Shown: positions 14,801 through 22,913, counted from the stretch's first letter. The stretch: 41,235 bases of DNA from 2-02-FULL-46-13 sp036517235 (GCA_036517235.1 DATDXL010000013.1:1-41235), one strand, 5' to 3'. Made by a program: numbers and translations. Notes: a model not told the origin generated them from the letters alone.

Positions 14801-14980
14801 AGGTAAAGCAGGACATTGAAAAAGCAGAGTTTCACTAACGAGATAGCTTTCTGAATGCCTTGAAGCAAAGACTGAATGAACTACTGGAGAACTGGGAATC
14901 CTTGCCCATCAAGTCCACTACTACCAAGTAGATCGTCAAAAGACAGACAGCAAAAGCTTGCGTGACCCGCAAGCTTTTTT
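14801..14980 (+). ncRNA. Candidate small RNA of about 180 nt (or frameshifted small ORF)
   Basis: The unit is bounded by a perfect promoter and an 11-bp terminator. Local stems include AAAGC (14821-14825) with GCTTT (14846-14850), and CTACTGG (14881-14887) with CCAAGTAG (14924-14931). It does not match tmRNA, RNase P RNA, SRP RNA or 6S RNA patterns that I know. An alternative is coding: TTG 14816 reads 12 codons to a stop, and a -1 shift at about 14851 would continue with LNALKQRLNELLENWESLP, a good amphipathic helix, ending at TAG 14929-14931. Both readings are inference. Confidence 0.5.
14952..14980. terminator. Strong terminator of the small-RNA unit, also serving ctpA
   Basis: AAAAGCTTGCG (14952-14962), loop TGACC, CGCAAGCTTTT (14968-14978), with T6 at 14975-14980 on plus. 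The minus strand also has a short T run, and the CtpA gene ends just upstream on that strand. Confidence 0.85.
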
Positions 14981-14999
14981 CTATTCCCTATTGGCTCTT

Positions 15000-16286
15000 T
15001 CACTCCCCCAGCAACACAGCAATCGCCTTATCAAGCTGGGGATCCAGATTTTTCTCCAGATCTTTCTGGGTGTTCTCGACGATGTAGTCGGGGGTAAGAC
15101 CCTGTTCAGAGATATTGATGTTCGACGGCGTGAGCCAACGTGCCACGGTGACCTTGAGCGAGGTATCCGGCGTGATAGAAACCAGCTCCTGTACTGATCC
15201 TTTACCGAACGTCTTGGTACCTACCAATTTCGCGACATGGTATTCACGAAGCGCTCCCGAGAGGATCTCGGACGCCGAGGCGCTGCCGCCATTGACCAAA
15301 ATGACCATGGAAAGCGTATCGTTGAAGATATCGTATCCTTTGGAGCGGTAGATCTTGACATCATCCTTGGCATACTCCTCCTTCACCACCGGCAATCCCG
15401 CCTCCAAGAACCAGCTCGCCATATCCACCGCGGCTTCAAGGTATCCTCCCGGATTCCCACGAAGGTCAAGAAGGAGCTTGTTAGAACCAGAGAGCACGAA
15501 CTCGCGCAAGGCATCACGGAAGAGCGAGGGAGATTGTGCCGTAAAACTGTAAAGCTTTATCACGAACACGCCGTCGTCGCGGAGTCCCACCTTCTTATCA
15601 GGCGAGGTCGTACCGTCAGAAAGCTTGACTTGGGTGTCGATGACAGGGACATTGATGGTATCCCGTTCTATGCTTATCGGGAACGAGTCGTCCCTACCCT
15701 CTCGGGCGATGGTTAATATCACCTTGCTCCCTTTCTTACCTCGGATTTTTCGTACTGCCACATCGGTGCTCATACCATCAGTCGGCATGTCATCGATTTT
15801 AAGTATTTTATCCCCAGAACGAATACCTGCGCGATCAGCCGGTGTTCCTTTAAGGGGTGCCACTACGGTTAGGATATTATCCTTTATTCCTATTTCCATC
15901 CCAACTCCCTCAAACATTCCTGATATCTCGCTTTCAAAGATCTTATTCTCTTCCGGCGGAAAAAAGACCGTATAAGGATCGCGTAGCGACGCGGCGAGGC
16001 CTGTGATGGCCCCCCATACTCTTTCCTGGCTTCCTACGGGCGTGATACCCGTAGTCGTCGCGACGCGTGTCGGCACATACTTCTCATTGACGATGTTCCA
16101 CGCTTTCCAAAATGCAGAGAAATCAACATCACTAGGCATCCCTTCTTCTTTTTGTATGAGATCCGAAACTCTATAGATATCCGGTGCTCTCTTTACGCCA
16201 TAGGCATAACCACCGTAAAAAATGCCCGCCACGAGGGCGATGGTTATAAGAGTAGCGACTATTTTTCCTTTCGGAAACGTGGGCAC
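15000..16286 (-). CDS. Carboxy-terminal processing protease (peptidase S41, CtpA type)
   Basis: 428 aa, GTG start. One N-terminal signal anchor (about 8-30), a PDZ domain (about 118-210, with GVGMEIG and ADRAGIRSGDKIL), and the S41 catalytic core. The Ser is in GGSASASEIL (about 333-342) and the general-base Lys is Lys362 in TKTFGKGSVQ, the classical Ser-Lys dyad. The RGNPGG loop (276-281) is present. CtpA enzymes process the C-termini of exported proteins and often act on envelope hydrolases such as the M23 peptidase upstream. An extended -10 box TGTGATAAT ends only a few bases before GTG, so the leader is 0-3 nt. The minus-strand transcript ends at the terminator 14952-14980. Confidence 0.92.
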   Translation of the reverse strand: MPTFPKGKIVATLITIALVAGIFYGGYAYGVKRAPDIYRVSDLIQKEEGMPSDVDFSAFWKAWNIVNEKYVPTRVATTTGITPVGSQERVWGAITGLAASLRDPYTVFFPPEENKIFESEISGMFEGVGMEIGIKDNILTVVAPLKGTPADRAGIRSGDKILKIDDMPTDGMSTDVAVRKIRGKKGSKVILTIAREGRDDSFPISIERDTINVPVIDTQVKLSDGTTSPDKKVGLRDDGVFVIKLYSFTAQSPSLFRDALREFVLSGSNKLLLDLRGNPGGYLEAAVDMASWFLEAGLPVVKEEYAKDDVKIYRSKGYDIFNDTLSMVILVNGGSASASEILSGALREYHVAKLVGTKTFGKGSVQELVSITPDTSLKVTVARWLTPSNINISEQGLTPDYIVENTQKDLEKNLDPQLDKAIAVLLGE

Positions 16287-16338
16287 AGTGGGTCAATTAT
16301 CACAAATACAGGGAACGAGGTCAAACGGGCCGCTCGCC

Positions 16339-16424
16339 CTACCCTTTGGAAAACACGAAAATTTCCTGCTAGAAATCTTCTCTGTTCGGTGCCAGTCGCA
16401 CCTTCCAAGGTTTTCAAAGGGTAG
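16339..16424. ncRNA. Three-way-junction-like structure upstream of the CtpA gene
   Basis: The closing stem is CTACCCTTTG (16339-16348) plus AAAAC (16350-16354), paired with GTTTT (16410-16414) and CAAAGGGTAG (16415-16424), with one bulged G. Inside are ATTTC/GAAAT (16361-16365, 16372-16376) and GGTGC/GCACC (16388-16392, 16398-16402). The CtpA promoter lies between this element and the gene, so it is probably a separate transcript or a DNA structure rather than the CtpA leader. I do not recognise a riboswitch. Confidence 0.45.
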
Positions 16425-16483
16425 AGCTCGCTCTTGAGTCTATAAAAAGAGAGTTGACAATCGATTTCAGGTAGAAAAGAAAA

Positions 16484-16508
16484 ACCCATCTGTTCTCCAC
16501 AGATTGGT
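16484..16508. terminator. Terminator of the porin-like gene
   Basis: ACCCATCTG (16484-16492) with CAGATTGGT (16500-16508), one mismatch. A-rich and T-rich flanks give T tracts on both strands; the minus-strand porin-like gene ends at 16532. Confidence 0.75.
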
Positions 16509-16531
16509 TTTTTGATATTCGGAGAAATAGA

Positions 16532-17305
16532 TCAGAACTGGTACGCGATTCCTCCGAAGATCACGTAGTCCAGTTTCCTGCTGTCGCGCAACGTCAACGG
16601 GGCATAGTAGTTCAATTGCGGGAGAATGAGTGTGAAACGCTTGCTCAGCTTCCAATAGAGCTCGACGCTGCCGCGGAGCAAGTGTCCGTGATCGAAGCCG
16701 AATCCGCCGTCGTCATAAACGAGAGCCAACGAAGTACTAGCCGTTAGCCGATCATTGAAGAACGACATGGATTTACTCGCCCCGAAACTGTACAAGTCGC
16801 CGCCATCAAAGGAGCTCCCCGGCATCTCCGTGTAATTCTCATAACAGACGTTCAGCGTCAGCCACCTGAACTCCTTTGAGATCTTGGCATAACTCTTCAT
16901 CAAGTCGTTAGCACCGAAGGTTCCCAGGCTCGGCTCATCGAAATACGATGTTCCGATGTCGAGGATCAGTTCTCCGACGAGCCCCTCGATACCGAGCTTC
17001 GAGAGTTTCCCGGACCAGCCAACTCCGTAATCCTGTTCCGTGCCAAGGTTTTTGTTATAGCCATCGAACGGGGTCGAGTTCCACAAATCGATGTAGAACC
17101 CGCAGTCAAACGCCGCAAAAATGTCCGTTTGCACAACCGGCTTGTCGTGGTTCACAAACCCCTGCCCGAACGCCAAGTATTTGCTGGCCACAACGGAACG
17201 AACCGAGACTGACGGTATCCAATTTGCGTTGGTTTCCGCGGCAAAGACCGTAACTGAAGCGATACAAAAGATGATCGCCAATGAACTGACAATGAGCTTC
17301 TTCAT
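16532..17305 (-). CDS. Secreted beta-barrel-like protein resembling TorF-type putative porins
   Basis: 257 aa. A clear signal peptide (MKKLIVSSLAIIFCIASVT, cleavage near AAE at about 22-24), then alternating polar/hydrophobic strands rich in Gly, Asp, Tyr and Phe, such as FAAFDCGFYIDLW (about 63-75). The protein ends in GGIAYQF, the terminal Phe being the typical outer-membrane beta-barrel signature. The N-terminal layout (SVRSVVASKYLAFGQGF) resembles TorF-family putative porins. An outer-membrane protein is unexpected in a lineage usually regarded as lacking a standard outer membrane, so transfer is suspected. AGGAAG near the ATG gives a ribosome site, unlike most neighbours. The barrel call is by pattern only. 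Confidence 0.65.
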   Translation of the reverse strand: MKKLIVSSLAIIFCIASVTVFAAETNANWIPSVSVRSVVASKYLAFGQGFVNHDKPVVQTDIFAAFDCGFYIDLWNSTPFDGYNKNLGTEQDYGVGWSGKLSKLGIEGLVGELILDIGTSYFDEPSLGTFGANDLMKSYAKISKEFRWLTLNVCYENYTEMPGSSFDGGDLYSFGASKSMSFFNDRLTASTSLALVYDDGGFGFDHGHLLRGSVELYWKLSKRFTLILPQLNYYAPLTLRDSRKLDYVIFGGIAYQF

Positions 17306-17375
17306 AATCTTCCTTTTCTGTGTTTTGTTTCTGTATTACCGTATTTGTGCGCAAACTAACATATATATAATAATG

Positions 17376-17381
17376 TGTCAA
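17376..17381 (-). promoter_or_regulatory. -35 box of the porin-like gene
   Basis: Perfect TTGACA on the minus strand, followed by an AT-only stretch in which a -10 cannot be fixed. The region is shared back-to-back with the corA promoter. Confidence 0.4.
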
Positions 17382-17432
17382 CAGACTTAGCCAGTTCTCT
17401 TGGAGTAATCTTTGCTCTCAACAAAAAGAGGT

Positions 17433-17438
17433 TATAAT
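17433..17438 (+). promoter_or_regulatory. -10 box of leaderless corA-like gene
   Basis: TATAAT ends exactly 6 bases before ATG 17445, so the predicted transcript begins at the start codon. A weak -35, TTTGCT, is at 17411-17416. Confidence 0.7.
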
Positions 17439-17444
17439 AGTGCC

Positions 17445-18359
17445 ATGGTACAAAAATACGTTTATCGTGGCGTAGAGTGGATTGATCTCGATTCACCCAC
17501 ATATGAAGAAGTGGCGACTGTTGCCCGTGAACGAAACCTTAACCGAGTTCTTGCTGAAGAGCTTACCAAACCATCACTAAAGCCGAAGGTAGACCTCTAC
17601 CGAGATCATCTCTATCTCGTACTCCATTTCCCGGCTATCAGACAGTCGCATACAGGTCCCTCAAATCAGGAAATAGATTTCATCATCGGAAAGGATTTTA
17701 TCATCACAACCCACTACGACACCGTAGATCCCCTTCACGAATTCTCGAAAATATTCGAAGTGAATGCTATTCTTGAGAGGTCAGACTTCGGAGAACATGC
17801 CGGCTATATCTTCTACTACATGCTCAAGCATATCTACAAAGGGACAGAGAACGAGCTGGAGAGCATCAAAGAGAAACTCGAAACTATTGAAGCGGGCATC
17901 TTTTCCGGGAAGGAAAGGCAGATGGTGGAGAGAATATCTCACCTCGGCAGAGACATCCTCGCGATAAAAGGAGCGCTCCGCCCGCACCAACAGATTTTGG
18001 ATTCTCTCACCCTTGCGGCGGTGAAATTCTTCGGTAAAGACTTCGAGTACCCAATGCACTCCATCACCAACGAATATTTCCGAATTAACAACGAGATAGC
18101 GCATGCCAGCGAACTGATGAATGAGCTCCGTGAGACGAACAACACTCTTGTCTCTACACATCAAAACGAAATCATGCAACAGCTCTCCGTAATCGCCTTT
18201 ATTGCGCTTCCGATCGGTTTAGTGCTCACGCTCTTCCAGATAGACACGGTCTCGAAGCCGATCGTTGGGACAGAAGGTGATTTCTGGATCATCCTCTCGA
18301 CAGTAGTGGCCATGGCGCTCCTCCTATACTCATTCGCAAAAGCTAAAAAATGGCTTTAG
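17445..18359 (+). CDS. CorA-like divalent cation transporter lacking the GMN motif
   Basis: 304 aa from ATG 17445, chosen because TATAAT lies exactly 6 bases upstream; a longer frame from 17412 would run through the promoter. Residues 1-235 form the typical CorA cytoplasmic alpha/beta domain with a long stalk helix, and two membrane spans lie at about 245-265 and 278-298, followed by KAKKWL. In CorA the first span ends in the selectivity motif GMN (GIN/GVN in ZntB). Here the matching place reads FQID, so GMN is absent. The fold is secure; the ion specificity is not. The last 10 bases overlap the start of cysS, so the two are cotranscribed. Confidence 0.82.
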   Translation: MVQKYVYRGVEWIDLDSPTYEEVATVARERNLNRVLAEELTKPSLKPKVDLYRDHLYLVLHFPAIRQSHTGPSNQEIDFIIGKDFIITTHYDTVDPLHEFSKIFEVNAILERSDFGEHAGYIFYYMLKHIYKGTENELESIKEKLETIEAGIFSGKERQMVERISHLGRDILAIKGALRPHQQILDSLTLAAVKFFGKDFEYPMHSITNEYFRINNEIAHASELMNELRETNNTLVSTHQNEIMQQLSVIAFIALPIGLVLTLFQIDTVSKPIVGTEGDFWIILSTVVAMALLLYSFAKAKKWL

Positions 18360-19822
18360 GGTTCTTCAGAAAATGGTTCGTTATTGAGTCGTCCTCACCC
18401 GACGACGCAGGCATCGCTTTCTTCAATACGCTACACAGCAAAAAAGAGCTTTTTCGAGCGCTCAAACCGGGAAGTGTCAGGATGTACCACTGCGGCCCCA
18501 CAGTGTACGGCCCCACGCACATTGGCCATGCAAGGCCCTACGTCTTCGCTGACCTCTTGAAACGCCTTTTCCTTTACTCAGGCTTCAAGGTGTCTCAAGT
18601 GATAAACATAACAGACGTAGGTCATCTCACCGACGATGAGGATCAAGGGCTCGACAAGATAGAGGAAGGGGCAAAGAAGGAACAAAAAACGGCAGCAGAC
18701 ATAACAAAACGGTACACCGAGGATTTCCTCGAGAACCTCTCAAAACTCAACGTCGATACTGAAGGTACGCTCTTCCCCAAAGCGACTGAACATATTCCCG
18801 AGCAGATCGCGTTCATACAGTCACTTGAGCAAAAGGGTTATACGTATAAGACTTCGGACGGAATCTATTTCGACACCTCGCTCTTTAAGAAGTATGGGGA
18901 ACTCGGGGACATCAACCTCAAGGGTCTGCAGGAGGGCGCTCGCATAGCCGCCAATACAGAAAAGAAGCACGCTACCGACTTCGCACTTTGGAAATTCTCA
19001 AGATTGGAAGAAAAACGCCAACAGGAATGGGAAAGCCCTTGGGGAGTTGGCTTCCCTGGCTGGCACATCGAATGTTCCGCAATGTCGACGAAATATCTGG
19101 GACACCGCTTTGACATCCACACCGGAGGTATCGACCACATCCCCACACATCATCAAAATGAGATAGCCCAATCTGAAGCCGCGTTCGGGAAACCGTTCGT
19201 CAATTATTGGCTTCACGTCGCTCATCTGATGATAGACGGGAAAAAAATTTCAAAATCGCTTGGGAACGCGATCCTCCTTAAGCACATCGAGGCGCGAGGA
19301 ATACCTCCCCTTGCGTATCGCTATTGGCTCCTCACCTCGCACTATCGGACCCAAGTTAATTTTACCTGGGATGCGCTCGAGGCTGCAGCAAAGGCATACT
19401 TTAAACTGCAACGTCATTTTGTGGATGATCTTGGTATAAAAAGAGGTTCTGTGAACAACACTTATCATTATGAATTCAAAAACGCTCTTTACGACGACGT
19501 TGACACCCCTAAAGCCGTCGCGCTCATGTGGAACATGGTAAAGGACGAGAAGGTTGCCAATCCGGATAAAAAGGCGACATTGCTTGAATTTGACCGCGTC
19601 CTTGGGCTAAATCTCTCAGAAGCACAGGCCTTCATCGAAGAAAGCCGAAAAACGCTTGCTATTTCGAGTCTTCCCAAGGAAGTTCAGGCTTTTTTCGATG
19701 AACGGGAGAAGGCTCGCGAAGCTAAAGATTTCGTCAAAGCCGATGAACTTCGAGAAAAAATAACAGCAGCCGGATATTCGGTAGAAGATTCACCTTCTGG
19801 GCCTAAGTTGACAAAAATATAA
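18350..19822 (+). CDS. cysS: Cysteinyl-tRNA synthetase
   Basis: 490 aa class I synthetase. HIGH is at residues 57-60 (GPTHIGHARPY) with Cys48 in the zinc site (MYHCGPTVYGPT). The WHIECSAMS segment carries the second zinc Cys region, and the KMSKS loop is KKISKS (298-303). An N-terminal extension of about 40 residues precedes the core, and the start at 18350 overlaps the corA-like stop by 10 bases. No ribosome site is apparent at this start; translational coupling is likely. A terminator lies at 19831-19854. Confidence 0.95.
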   Translation: MALGFFRKWFVIESSSPDDAGIAFFNTLHSKKELFRALKPGSVRMYHCGPTVYGPTHIGHARPYVFADLLKRLFLYSGFKVSQVINITDVGHLTDDEDQGLDKIEEGAKKEQKTAADITKRYTEDFLENLSKLNVDTEGTLFPKATEHIPEQIAFIQSLEQKGYTYKTSDGIYFDTSLFKKYGELGDINLKGLQEGARIAANTEKKHATDFALWKFSRLEEKRQQEWESPWGVGFPGWHIECSAMSTKYLGHRFDIHTGGIDHIPTHHQNEIAQSEAAFGKPFVNYWLHVAHLMIDGKKISKSLGNAILLKHIEARGIPPLAYRYWLLTSHYRTQVNFTWDALEAAAKAYFKLQRHFVDDLGIKRGSVNNTYHYEFKNALYDDVDTPKAVALMWNMVKDEKVANPDKKATLLEFDRVLGLNLSEAQAFIEESRKTLAISSLPKEVQAFFDEREKAREAKDFVKADELREKITAAGYSVEDSPSGPKLTKI

Positions 19823-19830
19823 AGAAAATC

Positions 19831-19854
19831 CGAGATCATTTCAGATCGCGGATA
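19831..19854. terminator. Terminator shared by cysS and the small minus-strand gene
   Basis: TCCGAGATC (19831-19839) with GATCGCGGA (19846-19854), one A-G mismatch. On minus it is followed by TTTTCTTTATATTTTT. Confidence 0.65.
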
Positions 19855-19885
19855 ATGATTGATCTTATTGGATGTGCGTAGTGTA

Positions 19886-20044
19886 TCATCCGTAAAACCA
19901 CCCTTCTACTCTTGCCTGAAGTCTGAGAAATGCATCTTCGAGTTTTAACCCAACAAAGTGACCAACTTTGGCGCCAATGGCGGAAGCGAGCGCGAATGAG
20001 AGAAAAATCCCCACAACCTTCAGATTTAGTAAAAATTCTGTCAT
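19886..20044 (-). CDS. Small membrane protein of 52 aa
   Basis: It begins MTEFLLNLKVVGIFLSFALA and continues ASAIGAKVGHFVGLKLED, one hydrophobic span followed by an amphipathic tail ending in GWFYG. It is too short to be called by length alone, but it has a good promoter (TTGACG, 17-base spacer, TATTCT on the minus strand, plus 20082-20110) and a terminator at 19831-19854. Function is unknown. Confidence 0.6.
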   Translation of the reverse strand: MTEFLLNLKVVGIFLSFALASAIGAKVGHFVGLKLEDAFLRLQARVEGWFYG

Positions 20045-20081
20045 AGTCAGTTCTTTCTTTTATGCGGTGAATTCCGATTAA

Positions 20082-20110
20082 AGAATACTACACTAAGTTA
20101 CAGTCGTCAA
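20082..20110 (-). promoter_or_regulatory. Promoter of the 52-aa membrane protein
   Basis: Minus strand TTGACG (plus 20105-20110), 17-base spacer, TATTCT (plus 20082-20087). Leader of about 31 nt. Confidence 0.65.
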
Positions 20111-20297
20111 CTTTCTTCTCCCATTACTCTAAGTGAGGCTTGGGTTTTCTGGAACATTGCGGAGCGCGACGGCGCGAGCAGAGAAATCCGCTAGCAAGCG
20201 AATATTCGTGTTCTTGAAAGGAAGAGCCGAGTGGTTCTCCCCATATTGATAACAGGTTATTACTATATTGCTGTATTTTTGTGGTTCTTTCGTATGA

Positions 20298-20303
20298 TAC
20301 AAT
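20298..20303 (+). promoter_or_regulatory. -10 box of leaderless dnaB
   Basis: TACAAT ends exactly 6 bases before ATG 20310 and no ribosome site is visible. Confidence 0.6.
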
Positions 20304-20309
20304 CCGCTT

Positions 20310-21695
20310 ATGGCAAAACCCGCTTTTGATGCAACTCGCATTCCCCCTCAAAACCTCGAGGCCGAGCAAGCTCTCCTCGGCTCGATTCTCCTGCGCCAGG
20401 ACGCTCTCAATGACATCATCGACATCATAACGCCTGCTTCTTTTTACGCAGAGAAGCATAAACTCATCTTCGAGACAATACTCGAGCTCTTCGGCAAAGG
20501 CTCCCCCATCGACCTTCTCTCGCTTACCTCGCGTCTTGAAGAGAAAAAGCTTCTCGAGCGCGCCGGAGGCGCGCGTTACCTCGCCGAGCTCGCAGGTTCT
20601 GTCCCCTCCTCCATCAACGCGCGGCACTACGCCGAGATCGTCCAAAAGAAACATGTGAAGAGGAATCTTATCGAGGTCTCCGAACATATCCGAAATCTAG
20701 GCTATGACGAAGAGAACGAGCTTGAGCACCTCCTTGACAACGCCGAGAAGCGGCTCTTCGACGTCACCAATAGCTCCGGCAAGCATCGCTTCATGGAACT
20801 CAAGGAGATGCTAGGCGATGCATGGGAGAGGCTTGACCGCCTCCACAAGTCTCGAGGCGAGCTTCGCGGCATTCCAACAGGGTTCAAGGAATTGGATAAC
20901 CTCCTCGCTGGCTTGCAGAAATCAGACCTCATCATACTCGCCGCGCGCCCCTCGATGGGAAAGACCTCCCTCGCGCTCGATATCGCACGACAGACAGCCG
21001 TACAGCACAATACGGCAGTCGGCATCTTCTCGCTTGAAATGAGCAGTCAACAGCTCGTGGACCGTATGCTCGCGGCACAAAGTCATGTCAACGCGTGGGC
21101 ACTGCGTACGGGACACCTTTCATCGGCCAACGACTTTGATCGTATCCGTGATGCACTGGATGTGCTTGCTAAGGCGCCCATCTTCATTGACGACCAGCCG
21201 GGACAATCCATCCTCAAGATGCGCTCGGTAGCGCGTAAAATGAAGCGAGAGAAGAATCTAGGCCTCATCGTAGTGGACTACCTGCAACTCATGCTCACCG
21301 GCATGAAAAACGCCAACGACTCGTTCTACCAGCAGGTAACCGAGATCTCGCGCTCTCTCAAGCAACTCGCCCGTGAGCTCGAAGTTCCCGTTCTCGCGCT
21401 CTCTCAGCTCTCCCGCGCCGTCGAACAAAGAGGCGGCAAACCGCGGCTTTCAGACCTGCGCGATTCTGGTTCCATCGAACAGGATGCCGACGTCGTAATG
21501 TTCATCCACCGCGAAGACAAGTACAAGGAAGATTCGGATAAGCCCAATATTGCGGAGATCATGGTAGAGAAGCACCGCAATGGGCCTACGGGAAAAATAG
21601 AGCTCTATTTTGACGAGAAAAAAGCGACGTTTATGCCCATTGAGAAAGCAAGCTTCAAGGACTTCGAGCCGGCTCAGGCGGAAGAGACCTTATAG
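20310..21695 (+). CDS. dnaB: Replicative DNA helicase
   Basis: 461 aa hexameric 5'-3' helicase of the replication fork. The N-terminal helical domain begins IPPQNLEAEQALLGSIL (11-27), the linker follows, and the RecA-like core has Walker A in ARPSMGKTSLA (212-222), Walker B in LIVVDYLQLM (about 323-332) and the Arg finger region ELEVPVLALSQLSR. No intein is present. The start is supported by TACAAT 6 bases upstream. recR follows after a 160-base structured spacer. Confidence 0.96.
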   Translation: MAKPAFDATRIPPQNLEAEQALLGSILLRQDALNDIIDIITPASFYAEKHKLIFETILELFGKGSPIDLLSLTSRLEEKKLLERAGGARYLAELAGSVPSSINARHYAEIVQKKHVKRNLIEVSEHIRNLGYDEENELEHLLDNAEKRLFDVTNSSGKHRFMELKEMLGDAWERLDRLHKSRGELRGIPTGFKELDNLLAGLQKSDLIILAARPSMGKTSLALDIARQTAVQHNTAVGIFSLEMSSQQLVDRMLAAQSHVNAWALRTGHLSSANDFDRIRDALDVLAKAPIFIDDQPGQSILKMRSVARKMKREKNLGLIVVDYLQLMLTGMKNANDSFYQQVTEISRSLKQLARELEVPVLALSQLSRAVEQRGGKPRLSDLRDSGSIEQDADVVMFIHREDKYKEDSDKPNIAEIMVEKHRNGPTGKIELYFDEKKATFMPIEKASFKDFEPAQAEETL

Positions 21696-21704
21696 TGGCT
21701 TGTC

Positions 21705-21855
21705 CCCGTTAGAAATTTATCTTTACACTATTCAGCGAAGCGCGAGGGGCGAATAGCCCCCTACCTCACAAGGGCGCAGCGCTTCGCCGGAAACGGGACG
21801 CACCTATTCGGTGCGCGCACTGCGCGAGATTATTCATTAATAAATTTCTAACGGG
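21705..21855. ncRNA. Structured intergenic element between dnaB and recR, with kissing-loop potential
   Basis: The outer helix is CCCGTTAGAAATTTAT (21705-21720) with ATAAATTTCTAACGGG (21840-21855), 16 perfect pairs. Inside are GCGAAGCGC/GCGCTTCGC (21735-21743, 21779-21787), then GGGGC-GAATA-GCCCC (21746-21760), and CGCACC-TATTC-GGTGCG (21799-21815). The two loops GAATA and TATTC are complementary; with the closing bases, CGAATAG and CTATTCG match over 7 nt. The outer 3' arm abuts the ATG of recR. Confidence 0.6.
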
Positions 21856-22482
21856 ATGAAAGACGGCATAGAAAAACTGGTGGAAGAATTTTCCCACTTC
21901 CCCGGCGTGGGTCCCCGCCAGGCCAAACGCTTCGCATTCTATCTCCTCACCCGCGATGAAAAGAAATTAAAATCTTTCACCGAGGAACTCTTAAAAGCGA
22001 AAAAATCCATCGCTCACTGCACGCTCTGTCAGCGCCTATTCATAAAAACCGAAAAAGTGACCCTTTGCGGCATTTGCAATGACGAGAGTCGAGATAAGGC
22101 CCTCCTCATGGTCGTGGGACACGATGTCGACATAGAATCGGTAGAAAAGAGCGGGAGCTTTAAGGGATACTATTTCGTGCTGGGCGGCTCTATCCCCATT
22201 CTCGATGAGAAACCGGAAGAACATGTGCGTCTTGTGGGTCTCAAAAAAGCAGCTCTCGCCCAAACGCAGAAGGGCCTCAAAGAACTAATACTTGCGCTTG
22301 ACGCAAATCCAGAAGGAGAACACACGAGCGATTATGTATTGAAATTTCTCTCTCCTATCGTCCAAGAGAAAAATATCAAGATTTCAGTGCTCGGCCGTGG
22401 TCTCTCGACCGGCACCGAGCTCCAGTATTCCGATCCAGAAACCATCAAAAACGCGCTTGCTAACCGCGCCCAGGCAAAATAA
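21856..22482 (+). CDS. recR: Recombination protein RecR
   Basis: 208 aa DNA-binding protein that loads RecA with RecF/RecO. Helix-hairpin-helix FPGVGPRQAKRFAFYLL (15-31), the Cys4 zinc finger (Cys55, Cys58, Cys71, Cys74 in HCTLCQRL and TLCGIC), and the TOPRIM domain starting LLMVVGHDVDIESVEKSG. The length is standard. TAAATT (21841-21846) is 9 bases before ATG and part of the outer helix of the preceding element, so folding could affect initiation. Confidence 0.95.
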   Translation: MKDGIEKLVEEFSHFPGVGPRQAKRFAFYLLTRDEKKLKSFTEELLKAKKSIAHCTLCQRLFIKTEKVTLCGICNDESRDKALLMVVGHDVDIESVEKSGSFKGYYFVLGGSIPILDEKPEEHVRLVGLKKAALAQTQKGLKELILALDANPEGEHTSDYVLKFLSPIVQEKNIKISVLGRGLSTGTELQYSDPETIKNALANRAQAK

Positions 22483-22526
22483 AACTACCCTCATGTGGTA
22501 GCTTATGTGTTCTGGAAACATGATGA

Positions 22527-22739
22527 TTACTTGAATCTCCATCTCCAGAGCGACGTCATAACTGTCTGAACAAAAGCTTCTTCCTTACTTACTGGTACTT
22601 CATCAGCAAACGCTTTGCACTCCGCTTGGAGTTGTGCAAGCCTTTGTTCTTCAACCAGCGTGAGTCCACCCCCACGGAATTTCTTGTTGATCAAGTCAAG
22701 ACGTTCTGCGTTTAGTTTAGAGAATTTTTCACTTGTCAT
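22527..22739 (-). CDS. Small conserved-looking charged protein
   Basis: 70 aa, helical and charged, with LNAERLDLINKKFRGGGLT (about 9-27) then LVEEQRLAQLQAECKAFADE. I recall similar short proteins (DLI-x-K-KF-x-GGLT followed by EE-x-x-LA-x-LQ) in bacterial genomes, mostly unnamed. The promoter on the minus strand is TTGACA, 16-base spacer, TAGTCT (plus 22779-22806). Function unknown. Confidence 0.65.
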   Translation of the reverse strand: MTSEKFSKLNAERLDLINKKFRGGGLTLVEEQRLAQLQAECKAFADEVPVSKEEAFVQTVMTSLWRWRFK

Positions 22740-22778
22740 ATCCTTCTTCTGTTTCTTTTGTCCAGCTTCTAAGATAAA

Positions 22779-22806
22779 AGACTACTGCTTTCTCTAGTGT
22801 TGTCAA
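22779..22806 (-). promoter_or_regulatory. Promoter of the 70-aa gene
   Basis: Minus strand TTGACA (plus 22801-22806), 16-base spacer, TAGTCT (plus 22779-22784). Confidence 0.55.
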
Positions 22807-22913
22807 TATCTTGTATTTTGTATTGTCTAATTCGCTCGAATGGTTCAATAGAAGTTAATGAGCTCTGCACAAAGCTATGCTGATCAATCTATGTATGCTT
22901 TACCGTTAAATAA

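Noticed and set aside
14801..14980. tmRNA, 6S, SRP RNA or RNase P RNA
   Set aside because: None of the conserved words or overall folds of these RNAs was found.
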